This document shows positions 11,717-21,379 of a stretch of DNA of 64,000 nt, one piece after another. The translations under genes were made by a program, and so were the position numbers. The stretch spans positions 18,839-82,838 of the forward strand of contig NZ_JALJFG010000029.1 in the NCBI RefSeq assembly GCF_023242475.1. Direction: 5' to 3'. Numbering within the stretch: position 1 is the first letter of the stretch; each line of letters starts with the position of its first letter. The stretch comes from Pseudomonas sp. MWU15-20650. GTDB lineage: Bacteria > Pseudomonadota > Gammaproteobacteria > Pseudomonadales > Pseudomonadaceae. The notes under the pieces are model-generated. The model had not been told where the DNA came from and ran no database searches. It saw nothing but the letters and a program-made list of their open reading frames with translations.

Positions 11717-13126
11717 ATGAAACGTTACGAAAAATTCGCCGATGACATCGCAGAACTGATCCGCTCCGGCGTCCTCGGGCCCGGCCAGCGAGTGCCGTCG
11801 GTACGCTATGCCAGCCAGACCTACGGTGTCAGCCCCTCTACGGTATTCCAGGCCTATTACCTGCTGGAACGCCGTGGGCTGATTCGCGCCCGGCCGCGCT
11901 CCGGCTACTTCGTCAACACCCACGCGCCGAGCCCGTTCTCGGAACCGGTGGTGAGTGAGCAGGTGCATGAGTCCACGCAAGTCGATGTGAGTGAGTTGGT
12001 GTTCTCGGTGCTCGACTCCATCAAAGACCCCACCACCGTGCCCTTCGGCTCGGCGTTCCCCAGCCCGATGCTGTTTCCGTTGCCACGCCTGGCTCGTTCC
12101 CTGGCCAGCGCCAGTCGCGAGATGGACCCGCGCCTGGTGGTCACCGACATGTCGCCGGGCAACCCGCAACTGCGCCGCCAGATTGCCCTGCGCTACATGG
12201 TGGGTGGCTTGATGCTGCCCATGGAAGAACTGCTGATCACCAACGGCGCCCTGGAGGCGCTGAACCTGTGCCTGCAGGCCGTGACCGAACCGGGCGACCT
12301 GGTCGCCATCGAGGCACCGGCGTTTTATGCCTGCCTGCAAGTGTTGGAGCGCCTGAAACTCAAGGCGGTGGAAATTCCGGTGCACCCACGCGACGGCATT
12401 GACCTGAACGCCCTGGCACAAAGCCTGGAGCGTTACCCGATCAAAGCCTGCTGGACCATGACCAGCTTCCAGAACCCCATGGGTGCCACCCTGCCGGAGG
12501 CCAAAAAGCAGGCACTGGTGGAACTGCTGCGTAGCCATCAAGTGCCGTTGATTGAAGATGACGTGTACGCCGAGTTGTACTACGGGCAACAAGCCCCCAA
12601 ACCGGCCAAGGCGTTCGATACCGAGGGCCTGGTCATGCACTGCGGCTCCTTTGCCAAGAGCCTGGCGCCGGGTTACCGCGTCGGTTGGGTCGCGGCCGGG
12701 CGCTATGCGCAGAAAGTCGAACGCCTGAAACTGATGACCTCGTTGTGCCCGTCGATGCCGGCCCAGGCGGCGATTGCCGACTACCTGCAGCACGGCGGTT
12801 ATGACCGGCACTTGCGCAAACTGCGCTACGCCCTGGAAGAACAGCAAAGCGCCATGCTGGCGGCAATCGCCCGTTACTTCCCGGCACACACCCGGGTCAG
12901 CCAGCCGGCCGGAGGCTATTTCCTCTGGCTGGAACTGCCGGAACAGACAGACTCATTGAAGTTGTTCCAGATGGCGCTGGCCCAGGGCATCAGCATTGCG
13001 CCGGGGCCGATTTTCTCGGCAACCCAGCGTTTCAGAAATTGCATTCGCTTGAACTATGGCAGCCCATGGACCGAAGCATCGGAAAAGGCCATGGAGACGT
13101 TGGGGCGGATTGTGCGGTCGTTTTAG
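11717..13126 (+). CDS. MocR-type GntR regulator with aminotransferase domain
   Basis: A 469-residue protein with an N-terminal GntR winged helix (about 1-75: KFADDIAELIRSG, VPSVR, VSPSTVFQAYYLLE, GLIRARPRSGYFV) joined by a linker to a fold-type I PLP aminotransferase domain (about 110-465). The PLP-binding Lys is in the SFAKSLAPGYRVGW segment, and the substrate Arg region near NCIRLNYG is present. MocR proteins sense a PLP-linked or amino compound and control a neighbouring gene. The start at 11717 has AAGG 6 bases before it, whereas the alternative TTG at 11702 has no site. No obvious vitamin B6 or GABA target is adjacent, so the regulated gene is unknown. Confidence 0.9.
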   Translation: MKRYEKFADDIAELIRSGVLGPGQRVPSVRYASQTYGVSPSTVFQAYYLLERRGLIRARPRSGYFVNTHAPSPFSEPVVSEQVHESTQVDVSELVFSVLDSIKDPTTVPFGSAFPSPMLFPLPRLARSLASASREMDPRLVVTDMSPGNPQLRRQIALRYMVGGLMLPMEELLITNGALEALNLCLQAVTEPGDLVAIEAPAFYACLQVLERLKLKAVEIPVHPRDGIDLNALAQSLERYPIKACWTMTSFQNPMGATLPEAKKQALVELLRSHQVPLIEDDVYAELYYGQQAPKPAKAFDTEGLVMHCGSFAKSLAPGYRVGWVAAGRYAQKVERLKLMTSLCPSMPAQAAIADYLQHGGYDRHLRKLRYALEEQQSAMLAAIARYFPAHTRVSQPAGGYFLWLELPEQTDSLKLFQMALAQGISIAPGPIFSATQRFRNCIRLNYGSPWTEASEKAMETLGRIVRSF

Positions 13127-13217
13127 GTGGGAACCAATCAGAAAAAAGAACCACACAAAGCCGTACATTTCCCACCGCGCGAAATGATTTTTCTTGGTTC
13201 AACGTGTAGGTTTCCCC

Positions 13218-13682
13218 ATGAACAATGCTATCCCCGCTCACCTCATCAAGCTGCCCGTTCCTCCCCACTACATGCGCGCAGCCGAACAGAATCACGTACG
13301 CAAGATGACGCATCCCGAAGGCCGCCCAGCGGGTGACCATCGTTCGGCAGAAAGGATCATCGAACAGAGCCCCATTATGAGTCGCTTCCTGGAAGGCCGC
13401 GATCATTACGAGGTAGGTGATGACCTCAAGCGCCAGGTCGGTGACTGGACCAGCGCCAACCCCGACCCGGAGGCCAGGGCCAATGCAGCCTACGACCTGG
13501 ACAAAGTGCTACGGTTTATCGACAACGTGGACGATCGCACCCTCAACGGCAGCCATAGCCGCAACGGTCACATCGACGGCTTCGCCGAGTACGGCTATGG
13601 CACCGTGCACAACTCGGAAGCCAGCCTCCTCAAGGCGTTTTCCCGTAACGGGTACGAGGCGCTGCGTTACCTGCCGACCTGA
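13218..13682 (+). CDS. Conserved-looking hypothetical protein (154 aa)
   Basis: No family recognised. The product is hydrophilic, without signal peptide or membrane segment. It begins MNNAIPAHLIKLPVPPHYMR, has a charged middle (residues 30-100) and a Gly/Asn/His-rich stretch NGSHSRNGHIDGFAEYGYG before its C-terminus. Codon usage and GC resemble the neighbours. The ATG at 13218 follows AGG weakly; a GTG at 13194 in the same frame adds eight residues. It is co-directional with the MocR gene 91 bp upstream and convergent with the SDR gene 12 bp downstream. Confidence 0.7.
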   Translation: MNNAIPAHLIKLPVPPHYMRAAEQNHVRKMTHPEGRPAGDHRSAERIIEQSPIMSRFLEGRDHYEVGDDLKRQVGDWTSANPDPEARANAAYDLDKVLRFIDNVDDRTLNGSHSRNGHIDGFAEYGYGTVHNSEASLLKAFSRNGYEALRYLPT

Positions 13683-13694
13683 CGGTACGCAACG

Positions 13695-14441
13695 TCAACG
13701 ACCACCGCCCAAATCCAGGAATGTGCCAGTGGTGTAGGAAGCCTTGTCCGACAACAACCAGATAATCGCTTCCGCCACTTCATCCGGGCGCCCGCCACGG
13801 GCCATGGGGATACCGGACTCGAGTTTGCTGACTCGATCCGGATCACCGCTCAGGGCGTGGAAGTCGGTAAAGATATAGCCAGGCCGCACCGCGTTGACGC
13901 GAATGCCCTCACCCGCCACTTCTTTCGACAGGCCAATGGTGAAGGTGTCCAATGCACCCTTGGAGGCGGCATAGTCGACGTACTCACCCGGCGACCCCAG
14001 GCGCGCCGCCACCGACGACACGTTGACGATACTGCCGCCCTGCCCACCATGCCGGGGCGACATGCGCAGCACCGCGTGCTTGGCACACAGGATCGGCCCC
14101 AGCACGTTGGTCTTCATGACGTTGAGGATCCGGAATTCAGACATCTCATCCACCCGAGACTTATGCCCGACAGTGCCGGCGTTATTGACCAGCGCCGTGA
14201 CTCGCCCCAGCTCGGTATCAACGCGATGGAACAAGGCGATCACTTCATCCTCGATGCTGACATCTGCCCGCACGGTAATCGCTTGGGCGCCCAAGGCGCG
14301 AACCTGCTCCAGCACGCGATGGGCGGCCTTTTCATCGGACTGGTAGTTGATGCAAATGCGATAGCCCTGGCGCGCAGCCAGCAATGCTGTCTCGGCGCCG
14401 ATCCCACGGCTGCCTCCAGTGATGACGACAACTCTGTCCAT
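13695..14441 (-). CDS. Short-chain dehydrogenase/reductase (SDR family)
   Basis: A 248-residue classical SDR: nucleotide-binding TGGSRGIG at residues 8-15, NNAG near 87-90, a catalytic Ser in VNVSSVAARLG and the YxxxK pair in YAASKG near residue 156. The C-terminal segment PGYIFTDFHALSGDPDRV is of the kind seen in YgfF-like sugar or steroid reductases. It should use NAD(P)H to reduce or oxidise a small alcohol/ketone; the substrate cannot be inferred. The ATG at 14441 is preceded by AGGAG at a spacing of 9. It is co-directional with, and downstream of, the MHYT-GGDEF-EAL gene (54 bp gap). Confidence 0.9.
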   Translation of the reverse strand: MDRVVVITGGSRGIGAETALLAARQGYRICINYQSDEKAAHRVLEQVRALGAQAITVRADVSIEDEVIALFHRVDTELGRVTALVNNAGTVGHKSRVDEMSEFRILNVMKTNVLGPILCAKHAVLRMSPRHGGQGGSIVNVSSVAARLGSPGEYVDYAASKGALDTFTIGLSKEVAGEGIRVNAVRPGYIFTDFHALSGDPDRVSKLESGIPMARGGRPDEVAEAIIWLLSDKASYTTGTFLDLGGGR

Positions 14442-14495
14442 GCGTGCGGTCTCCTGATTCAACCTGAAGTGTAGAGTTGGATCCAAGAATACCCG

Positions 14496-16592
14496 TCACA
14501 AACCGTCTTTGTCAGGCGCTACCGCGTCGGCGGCGCGCTGTATGTCGGCCATGAAGCCGTCAGCCGGCAATGGGTGCCCCAGCAAGTAGCCTTGCAAGGA
14601 GTTGCAACCCAGGCGGGTCAGGAAACTCTGTTGCACGTCGGTCTCAACCCCTTCGGCGACGATCCGCAGCCCCAACGCCTGGCCCAGGGCGACGATGGCC
14701 GAGACGATGGCGGCGTCATCGCTGTCGTGTTCCAGGTCGCGCACAAACCCGCGGTCGATCTTCAATTCGTTGGCCGGTAGGCGCTTGAGGTACATGAGGC
14801 TGGAATAGCCGGTGCCGAAGTCATCGATGGACAGGTCGACGCCCATGTCCGAGAGCTCCTGCAACACCGTCATGCTCGCATCGGCATCGCTCATGGCAGT
14901 GGTTTCGGTGATTTCCAGGGTCAGGCTGTTGGCCGGTAACTGGTGCCGCTCCAGCGCGGCCGCCACGCTCTTGACCAACCCGGCGTGGCAAAACTGCAAC
15001 GCCGACAGGTTGACGGCAATACGCCAGCCTTCATAGCCCTGGGCGTACCACAGGCTCATCTGGCGGCAAGCTTCATTGAGCACCCAATCGCCGATGGGAA
15101 TGATCAGGCCGGTTTTTTCCGCCAGTTCAATAAAGGTAGCCGGCAACAACAGGCCCTGTTGCGGATGCTCCCAACGCAGCAACGCCTCGGCCCCCACCGC
15201 AATCCCGCTGACCGCGTCGAACTTGGGCTGGTAATACAAGCGAAACTGCTCGTGCTCAAGGGCATTACGCAGGTCCTGCAACAACTGCAGCTGTTTGCGC
15301 GCGTTGGAGTTCATCGACACATCAAAAAAGCTGTAGCCGTTCTTGCCCATGCCCTTGGCGTGATACATCGCCGCATCAGCGTTCATCAACAATTCCTGAG
15401 GGGTGTTACCGTTGCCCGGGAACATGGCGATACCAATGCTGGCGGAAATATTCAGTTGATGCTCAGCCACATTGAAAACACGGTTGATCAGGCCGACCTG
15501 GCGCTCGGCCAAGCCCATGGCGTCGTCCGGCTGCGTCAATTGCACCAGCAACACGAACTCGTCGCCGCCGATACGCGCCAAGGTGTCGTGGCTGCGCAGG
15601 TCTTCGCGCAAGCGCAGGCCGACCTCACGCAGCAACTGGTCACCCAGATGGTGGCCAAAGGCATCGTTGACGGGCTTGAAGCCATCCAGGTCGATAAACA
15701 TCAAGGCAAAGCAACCGCCCTGCTCCTTCACGGCCTGTATGCCTTGCTGAATACGGTCGGCCAGCAATGTGCGATTGGGCAGGCCCGTGAGCATGTCATG
15801 CAGCGCCAGGTGGGTCAGCTCCTGGTTGGCCAGGGTCAGGGAATCGGCGAGCACGGCTGTGCGAGCGTCCAGGCGCGCATCGAGCACCGAGGTCAACAGC
15901 GCAATCACCAATACGGCCAGCGACGTCACCAGCACCAGGTTATCCAGGCCCTTGCCACTCAAGCCTGTCAGGGTGGCACCGCAAAAACTGTCGTCGGCAA
16001 AACGCGCCGCGGCCATCCCGGTGTAATGCATGCCGACGATAGCCACGCCCATCACCACGGCCGCTCCCCCACGCGCCAGGCGCACATACGGGGTGTTGCG
16101 ACGCAAGTTGAAGGCAATCCACAGTGCGGCACCGGACGCCACCACCGCGATCAACAAGGAGGCGCCGAACAAGGCCGGGTCGTAATCGATACCCGGGGTC
16201 ATGCGCATCGCGGCCATGCCGGTGTAATGCATGCTGGCGATACCGGCCCCCATGATCAACGCGCCAAATGCCAGTTGCCAAGCCGGCAAACGCGGCTGGC
16301 TGACCAGCCACAAGGCAAACCCACTGGATAACACGGCGATCAGCAACGACAGCGCGGTAATGTCCAGGTCAAATCCGAGGGCAAACGGCAGGCGCAGGGC
16401 CAGCATGCCGATAAAGTGCATGGACCATACGCCCACCCCCATGGCCAGTGCGCCGCCGGCCATCCAAAGATAAACAGCGCGCCCCTTGGCGGTCGAAATG
16501 CGCCCAGCCAGATCAAGCGCGGTATAGGACGCCAGGATTGCGACGCACAGGGAAATAACGACAAGGGAGGGGGAATAGCTACCGATCAGCAT
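14496..16592 (-). CDS. MHYT-GGDEF-EAL cyclic-di-GMP protein
   Basis: A 698-residue membrane protein. The N-terminal 250 residues form the seven-helix MHYT sensor domain, with all three motif copies visible (MHFIGMLAL, MHYTGMAAMRM, MHYTGMAAARF), proposed to bind copper and sense gases such as O2, CO or NO. A GGDEF domain follows (IGGDEF intact, with RSHD as an RxxD inhibitory site). Then comes an EAL domain (AEALLRW, later TETTAM, DDFGTGYSSL, KIDRGFV and AEGVE) with the metal ligands present. It resembles MucR of P. aeruginosa. Both enzymatic halves look intact, so the net activity cannot be predicted. The start at 16592 (MLIGSYSPSLVV) has GAGAAG upstream. Confidence 0.92.
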   Translation of the reverse strand: MLIGSYSPSLVVISLCVAILASYTALDLAGRISTAKGRAVYLWMAGGALAMGVGVWSMHFIGMLALRLPFALGFDLDITALSLLIAVLSSGFALWLVSQPRLPAWQLAFGALIMGAGIASMHYTGMAAMRMTPGIDYDPALFGASLLIAVVASGAALWIAFNLRRNTPYVRLARGGAAVVMGVAIVGMHYTGMAAARFADDSFCGATLTGLSGKGLDNLVLVTSLAVLVIALLTSVLDARLDARTAVLADSLTLANQELTHLALHDMLTGLPNRTLLADRIQQGIQAVKEQGGCFALMFIDLDGFKPVNDAFGHHLGDQLLREVGLRLREDLRSHDTLARIGGDEFVLLVQLTQPDDAMGLAERQVGLINRVFNVAEHQLNISASIGIAMFPGNGNTPQELLMNADAAMYHAKGMGKNGYSFFDVSMNSNARKQLQLLQDLRNALEHEQFRLYYQPKFDAVSGIAVGAEALLRWEHPQQGLLLPATFIELAEKTGLIIPIGDWVLNEACRQMSLWYAQGYEGWRIAVNLSALQFCHAGLVKSVAAALERHQLPANSLTLEITETTAMSDADASMTVLQELSDMGVDLSIDDFGTGYSSLMYLKRLPANELKIDRGFVRDLEHDSDDAAIVSAIVALGQALGLRIVAEGVETDVQQSFLTRLGCNSLQGYLLGHPLPADGFMADIQRAADAVAPDKDGL

Positions 16593-16761
16593 GGGACTTC
16601 TCGCAGGCACGGGGCTGTAAAAGCCCGTGCCGGGTGGCAAAGCCGCGGATTGTAGCGAGAATAATTCTGGGACAGGTGATTAATTATCAGATGGCCACCA
16701 GTGGTTTTTTGGCGTCAATCCAATGGCTTTCACCGGGTGGTGTTTGGGGGGGGATTACGGT

Positions 16762-16795
16762 GTGCCTATCCGCTATCCGGGTAACGGATAGGCAC
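16762..16795 (-). terminator. Hairpin downstream of opmB
   Basis: GTGCCTATCCG (16762-16772) and CGGATAGGCAC (16785-16795) make a perfect 11-bp stem with a 12-base loop, 5 bp beyond the opmB stop. The strand leaving the operon has no T-run after it, so this may be a Rho-assisted terminator or a 3'-end stabiliser. The rest of 16593-16799 shows nothing else. Confidence 0.5.
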
Positions 16796-16799
16796 TCGA

Positions 16800-18275
16800 T
16801 CAGTCCTTCCCGGTATAAGAAGTATGCCCATCCCAGCCACCGCCCAGCGCCGCAATCAGTTGCACACTGGCCACCAATCGTGTCTGCAACAGGGTCAATA
16901 CGGTGCGCTCGTTGCTCAAGGCTGTCGCCTGCACGGTGACCACATCCAGGTAGGCAATCAACCCGGCCTTGTACTGGTTCTCGGTCAAGCGCAATGACTC
17001 GCGCGCGGCCTCCAGCGCTTCATTGCTGACCACCGCTTCGTCCTCCAGCACCTTGAGCTGCACCATGTAGTTTTCCACTTCACGGAAACCATCCAGCACC
17101 GTCTGGCGGTACTTGGCCACGGTCTCGTCATAGGAAGCCACGGTACGGTCGACTTCCGCCGAGCGTTGGCCGCCGTCGAACAGGGTCATGGCCAATTTCG
17201 GCCCTACCGACCAGAAGCGGTTCGGCAGGCTGATCCAGTCGGCGTATGTGCTGCTCGAGTAACCGCCCGCCAGGCTCAGGGTCAGATCCGGGTAGTAGGC
17301 GGCCTTGGCCACGCCAATATTGGCATTGGCAGCGATCACCGAGCGTTCCGCCGACGCAATGTCCGGGCGACGCTCAAGCAGTTGCGACGGCACGCTGACC
17401 GGAATCTGCGGCAACGCCGGGATGTCCTTGCTCACAGCCAGGTTGAAGTTGGCCGGGGCTTCACCGATCAACACGGCAATGGCGTTTTCCAGCTGGGCAC
17501 GCTGCCAGATCAGGTCGATCAGGCTGGCCTGGGTGGTCTTGAGCTGGGTTTGCGCCTGGGCGATGGCGGCCTTGCCGGCCACGCCGGCCCGGTATTGGTT
17601 CTGGGTCATTTGCAGCGAACGCTGGTAAGTGTCCAGGGTCGCTTGCAGCAGACGGGTCTGCTCATCCATGACCCGCAGTTGCAGGTAGTCCTGCACCAGT
17701 TCCGATTGCTGGCTCAAGCGCATCGCCGCCAGGTCCGCCGAGCTGGCCTCGGCCGTGGCTTCATTGGCTTGCAGGCCACGACGCAACTTGCCCCAGATAT
17801 CAGCCTCCCAACTCACCCCCAACTGGGTATTGAGGGTGTCGCGGATACCACTGCTGGAGCTGCTCAGGCTGGCGCTGCTGCTGCCGGTGCCTTGGCTGGC
17901 GCGGGTTTTGCCGGCGCTTAAGTCCACCGTCGGGAAAAACGCCCCGCGGGCGCTGCGCACCTGGGCCTGGGCCTGGCGAAAGCGCGCCTCGGCCTGGGCC
18001 ACGGTCTGGTTGGAGTTGTTCAGACGCTCGACCAGCTCATTGAGCTGGCGATCGCCGTACAGCTCCCACCAGGCGCCTCTTGCCAGGGAATCGCTCGGCG
18101 TGGCCTGGCGCCAACCCTGGGCTTGCTTGAATTGCGCCGGTTCAATGACCTCCGGACGCTTGTAATCAGGACCGACGGCGCAAGCGCTGAGCAATGCACC
18201 GCACAGCACCAGGCTGACGACGCGGGAACCGCGGGGCATGCTCATGGCCAATTGGGTAAACGTTGAATCGGTCAT
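16800..18275 (-). CDS. opmB: Outer membrane channel OpmB of the MuxABC-OpmB pump
   Basis: A 491-residue outer membrane factor of the OprM/NodT family. A lipoprotein signal sequence ends at LSAC, followed by AVGPDYKRPEV, the usual mature start. Two OEP repeats follow, with long coiled helices rich in Ala, Gln and Leu (AEARFRQAQAQVRSARGAF and its counterpart near residue 360). It forms the trimeric exit duct of a tripartite efflux pump. Its start overlaps the muxC stop by 4 bp, so it is the last gene of muxA-muxB-muxC-opmB, the same order as in P. aeruginosa. Confidence 0.92.
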   Translation of the reverse strand: MTDSTFTQLAMSMPRGSRVVSLVLCGALLSACAVGPDYKRPEVIEPAQFKQAQGWRQATPSDSLARGAWWELYGDRQLNELVERLNNSNQTVAQAEARFRQAQAQVRSARGAFFPTVDLSAGKTRASQGTGSSSASLSSSSSGIRDTLNTQLGVSWEADIWGKLRRGLQANEATAEASSADLAAMRLSQQSELVQDYLQLRVMDEQTRLLQATLDTYQRSLQMTQNQYRAGVAGKAAIAQAQTQLKTTQASLIDLIWQRAQLENAIAVLIGEAPANFNLAVSKDIPALPQIPVSVPSQLLERRPDIASAERSVIAANANIGVAKAAYYPDLTLSLAGGYSSSTYADWISLPNRFWSVGPKLAMTLFDGGQRSAEVDRTVASYDETVAKYRQTVLDGFREVENYMVQLKVLEDEAVVSNEALEAARESLRLTENQYKAGLIAYLDVVTVQATALSNERTVLTLLQTRLVASVQLIAALGGGWDGHTSYTGKD

Positions 18276-21200
18276 AGCGCAGTGTCCAAGGCAGCATCGG
18301 TACGCACACCACGCCAGGCATTGAAGCGGTGGCGCGCGCGGTCGAGATAAAGGTAAACCACCGGGGTGGTGTAGAGGGTCAGGATCTGGCTGAACACCAG
18401 GCCGCCAATGATCGTCAGGCCCAGGGGCTGGCGCATTTCCGCACCATCGCCCGCGCCGAGCAACAGGGGCAAGGCACCCAGGATCGCCGCCAACGTGGTC
18501 ATCAGGATCGGCCGCAAGCGCAACAGGCAGGCACTGCGAATGGATTCCAGCGGGCTCATGCCATCATGGCGTTCCAGTTGCAGCGCCAGGTCGATCATCA
18601 GGATCGCGTTTTTCTTCACGACACCGATCAACAAGAACAGGCCCAACAGGGAAATCAGGCTGAACTCGCCACCCAGCAGGTAGATCGAGAGCAACGCCCC
18701 GACCCCGGCCGACGGCAAGGTCGAAAGGATCGTCAGCGGATGGATATAGCTCTCGTACAGAATGCCCAGCACCAGGTACACCGCCACCAGTGCGCCGAGG
18801 ATCATGAACGGCTGGCCCTTCTGGGTCGCCGCAAAGGCATCGGCGGTGCCGGCCATCTTGGCGATGACGTCCTCCGGCAACCCGAGCTTGGCGATCGCAC
18901 GTTCGATGGCGGCCGTGCCCTGCTCCACCGTGACCCCGGGCGCCATGTCGAAGGCAATGTTCTGCGAGGCGAACTGGCCTTCATGCCGCACCGTGTCGTC
19001 GGCCAGGCTGTTCTCGTAGTGGGCGATGGTCGACAGCGGAATCCGTGCGCCGGTGGACGTGACCACCTGGACCTGATTGAGGGTAATCGGGTCCTTGGCG
19101 TAGATGGGATTGACCTCCATCACCACCTGGTACTGGTTCAGGCTGTCATAGATGGTCGAAATCTGTCGTTGGCTGTAGGCGTTATTCAGCACCGTGGTGA
19201 CCATGGCCATGTCGATCCCCAGCCGTTTGGCCTGGTCGCGATCCACGATCAACGTCACCTGGGCCGCACCGCGACCTTCCCGCGCATCGATGGCGGTCAA
19301 CTCCGGCAGCGAATGGAACGCCGCGACCACTTTCGGGTACCACTCGCGCAGTGCCGCCAAGTCACCGCTTTGCAGGATGTAGGAGTACTGCGCACTGGTC
19401 TGGTCACGACTGCCACCAAATTGCAGGTCCTGGTCAGCCATCAGGAACAGCCGCCCCCCTGGCACCAGCGGCACGTCATTGCGCAAACGCTCGATCACCG
19501 CCTGGGCGGAAATCTTGCGCTCGCCGATCGGCTTGAGGCGCACCAGCATCACCGCATTGTTGGTGCCGTTGTTGCCGCCAATGAACCCGGCCACGCTGAG
19601 CACGGCCGGGTCTTTGAGTATCGCCTGGCGAAAGGTCTCCATCTTCGGCTGCATCACGCCGAATGACAGACCGTCGTCGCCGCGTACAAAACCGATCAGT
19701 TGGCCAGTGTCCTGCTGGGGCATGAAGGTTTTGGGCACCACCACATACAGCGCGACATTCACGCCCACGGTGATAAACAGGCTGAGCAAGGTCAGGCGGC
19801 GGTGGCGCAATACCCAGTCCAGGCTGGTGGCGTAGGCGGCGACCATGCGCTCATTGACCCTGTGGCTCCAGCGCTGCAGACCGGTCATGCGCCCTTTGAC
19901 ATGGGGCTTGAGCCAGCGGGCGCAGAGCATCGGGGTCAAGGTCAGCGACACGATCAGCGAGACGATGATCGCCGCCGACAAGGTGATGGAAAACTCCCGG
20001 AACAGGTTGGTGACGATGCCGCCCATAAACAGGATGGAAAGGAACACCGCCACCAGCGACACGTTCATCGACAGCAGCGTGAAGCCGACCTCCTGGGCCC
20101 CCAGGTACGCGGCCTTCATCGGTGGCACGCCTTCGTCGATATGCCGCGAGATGTTCTCCAGCACCACGATGGCGTCGTCCACCACCAGGCCGGTGGCGAG
20201 AATCAGCGCCATCAACGAAAAATTATTCAACGAGAAGCCGAACAGGTACATCACCGCAAAAGTGCCCACCAGCGACACCGGCACCGCCAATGTCGGAATC
20301 AACGAGGCGCGGAAATTGCCGAGGAACAGGTATACCACCAGGACCACCAGGGCCACGGCAATCAGCAAGGTCATCTCGGCTTCGTGCAGGGTCGCGGTGA
20401 TCACCGGCGAACGGTCCATCGCCAGGCTGAGCTTGACGCTGGACGGCAACACCGCCTGCAACGCGGGCAACTGGGCCTTGATCTGCCTGACCGTCTCGAT
20501 GATGTTGGCGCCGGACTGGCGGTTGATCACCAGCAGTACCGCCGAATCATTGTTGAAGAACCCACTGTTGTAGCGGTCTTCGACGCCGTCGCTGATCTTC
20601 GCCACATCGCCCAGGCGCAACGCCGCGCCGTTCTGGTAGCGGATCAACAGCGGCTCATAGTCCTTGGCTTTTTCCAACTGATCGTTGGCCTGGATCTGCC
20701 AGTTGCGCTCGCTGTCTTCCAGGGAGCCCTTGGGCCGGCGCTGGTTGGCGTTGGCGATGGTGTTGCGCACATCGTCCAGGGCCACGCCGTACTGGTCGAG
20801 CGCCTTGGGCTCCAACTCGATGCGCACCGCGGGCAGGGAACTGCCGCCAATCTGCACTTCCCCCACACCCGGCACCTGGGACAGGCTCTGGGACAGGATG
20901 GTCGAGGCCAGATCGTACAATTGCCCCTTCGGCAAGACCTCGGAGGTCAGCGACAGCACCATGATCGGCGCCTGGGACGGGTTGATTTTCTTGTAGGTGG
21001 GCATGCTGCGCATGCCGCTGGGCAACAGGTTGCGCGAAGCGTTGATGGCCGCCTGCACCTCCCGCGCCGCGCCGTTGATGTCGCGGTCTGAATCGAACGC
21101 CAGGATCACCCGGGTAGACCCCTGGCTCGACGAACTGCTCATGGTGGTGATGCCGGAGATCGCACCAAATGAGCGCTCCAGCGGCGTCGCCACGGTAGAC

Positions 21201-21379
21201 GCCATCACCTCGGGGCTCGCGCCGGGCAAGCTGGCCGAGACGACGATCACCGGAAAATCGATCTGCGGCAGCGGCGACACGGGCAGCAGGTTGAAGCTGA
21301 CACCACCGAGCAACATGATCGCCAGGCTCAGCAACATGGTCGCTACCGGCCGGCGGATAAACGGTCCGGACAGGTTCAT
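18272..21379 (-). CDS. muxC: RND efflux permease MuxC (MdtC-like)
   Basis: A 1035-residue inner membrane RND transporter with twelve membrane helices and two large periplasmic loops. The N-terminus MNLSGPFIRRPVATMLLS and the helix 4 motif GLVVDDAIVVLENISRH, with its paired Asp proton-relay residues, are typical. It resembles MdtC, the partner that pairs with MdtB in a heteromeric RND pump. Both ends overlap neighbours by 4 bp (muxB stop, opmB start), giving coupled translation. Confidence 0.94.
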   Translation of the reverse strand: MNLSGPFIRRPVATMLLSLAIMLLGGVSFNLLPVSPLPQIDFPVIVVSASLPGASPEVMASTVATPLERSFGAISGITTMSSSSSQGSTRVILAFDSDRDINGAAREVQAAINASRNLLPSGMRSMPTYKKINPSQAPIMVLSLTSEVLPKGQLYDLASTILSQSLSQVPGVGEVQIGGSSLPAVRIELEPKALDQYGVALDDVRNTIANANQRRPKGSLEDSERNWQIQANDQLEKAKDYEPLLIRYQNGAALRLGDVAKISDGVEDRYNSGFFNNDSAVLLVINRQSGANIIETVRQIKAQLPALQAVLPSSVKLSLAMDRSPVITATLHEAEMTLLIAVALVVLVVYLFLGNFRASLIPTLAVPVSLVGTFAVMYLFGFSLNNFSLMALILATGLVVDDAIVVLENISRHIDEGVPPMKAAYLGAQEVGFTLLSMNVSLVAVFLSILFMGGIVTNLFREFSITLSAAIIVSLIVSLTLTPMLCARWLKPHVKGRMTGLQRWSHRVNERMVAAYATSLDWVLRHRRLTLLSLFITVGVNVALYVVVPKTFMPQQDTGQLIGFVRGDDGLSFGVMQPKMETFRQAILKDPAVLSVAGFIGGNNGTNNAVMLVRLKPIGERKISAQAVIERLRNDVPLVPGGRLFLMADQDLQFGGSRDQTSAQYSYILQSGDLAALREWYPKVVAAFHSLPELTAIDAREGRGAAQVTLIVDRDQAKRLGIDMAMVTTVLNNAYSQRQISTIYDSLNQYQVVMEVNPIYAKDPITLNQVQVVTSTGARIPLSTIAHYENSLADDTVRHEGQFASQNIAFDMAPGVTVEQGTAAIERAIAKLGLPEDVIAKMAGTADAFAATQKGQPFMILGALVAVYLVLGILYESYIHPLTILSTLPSAGVGALLSIYLLGGEFSLISLLGLFLLIGVVKKNAILMIDLALQLERHDGMSPLESIRSACLLRLRPILMTTLAAILGALPLLLGAGDGAEMRQPLGLTIIGGLVFSQILTLYTTPVVYLYLDRARHRFNAWRGVRTDAALDTAL

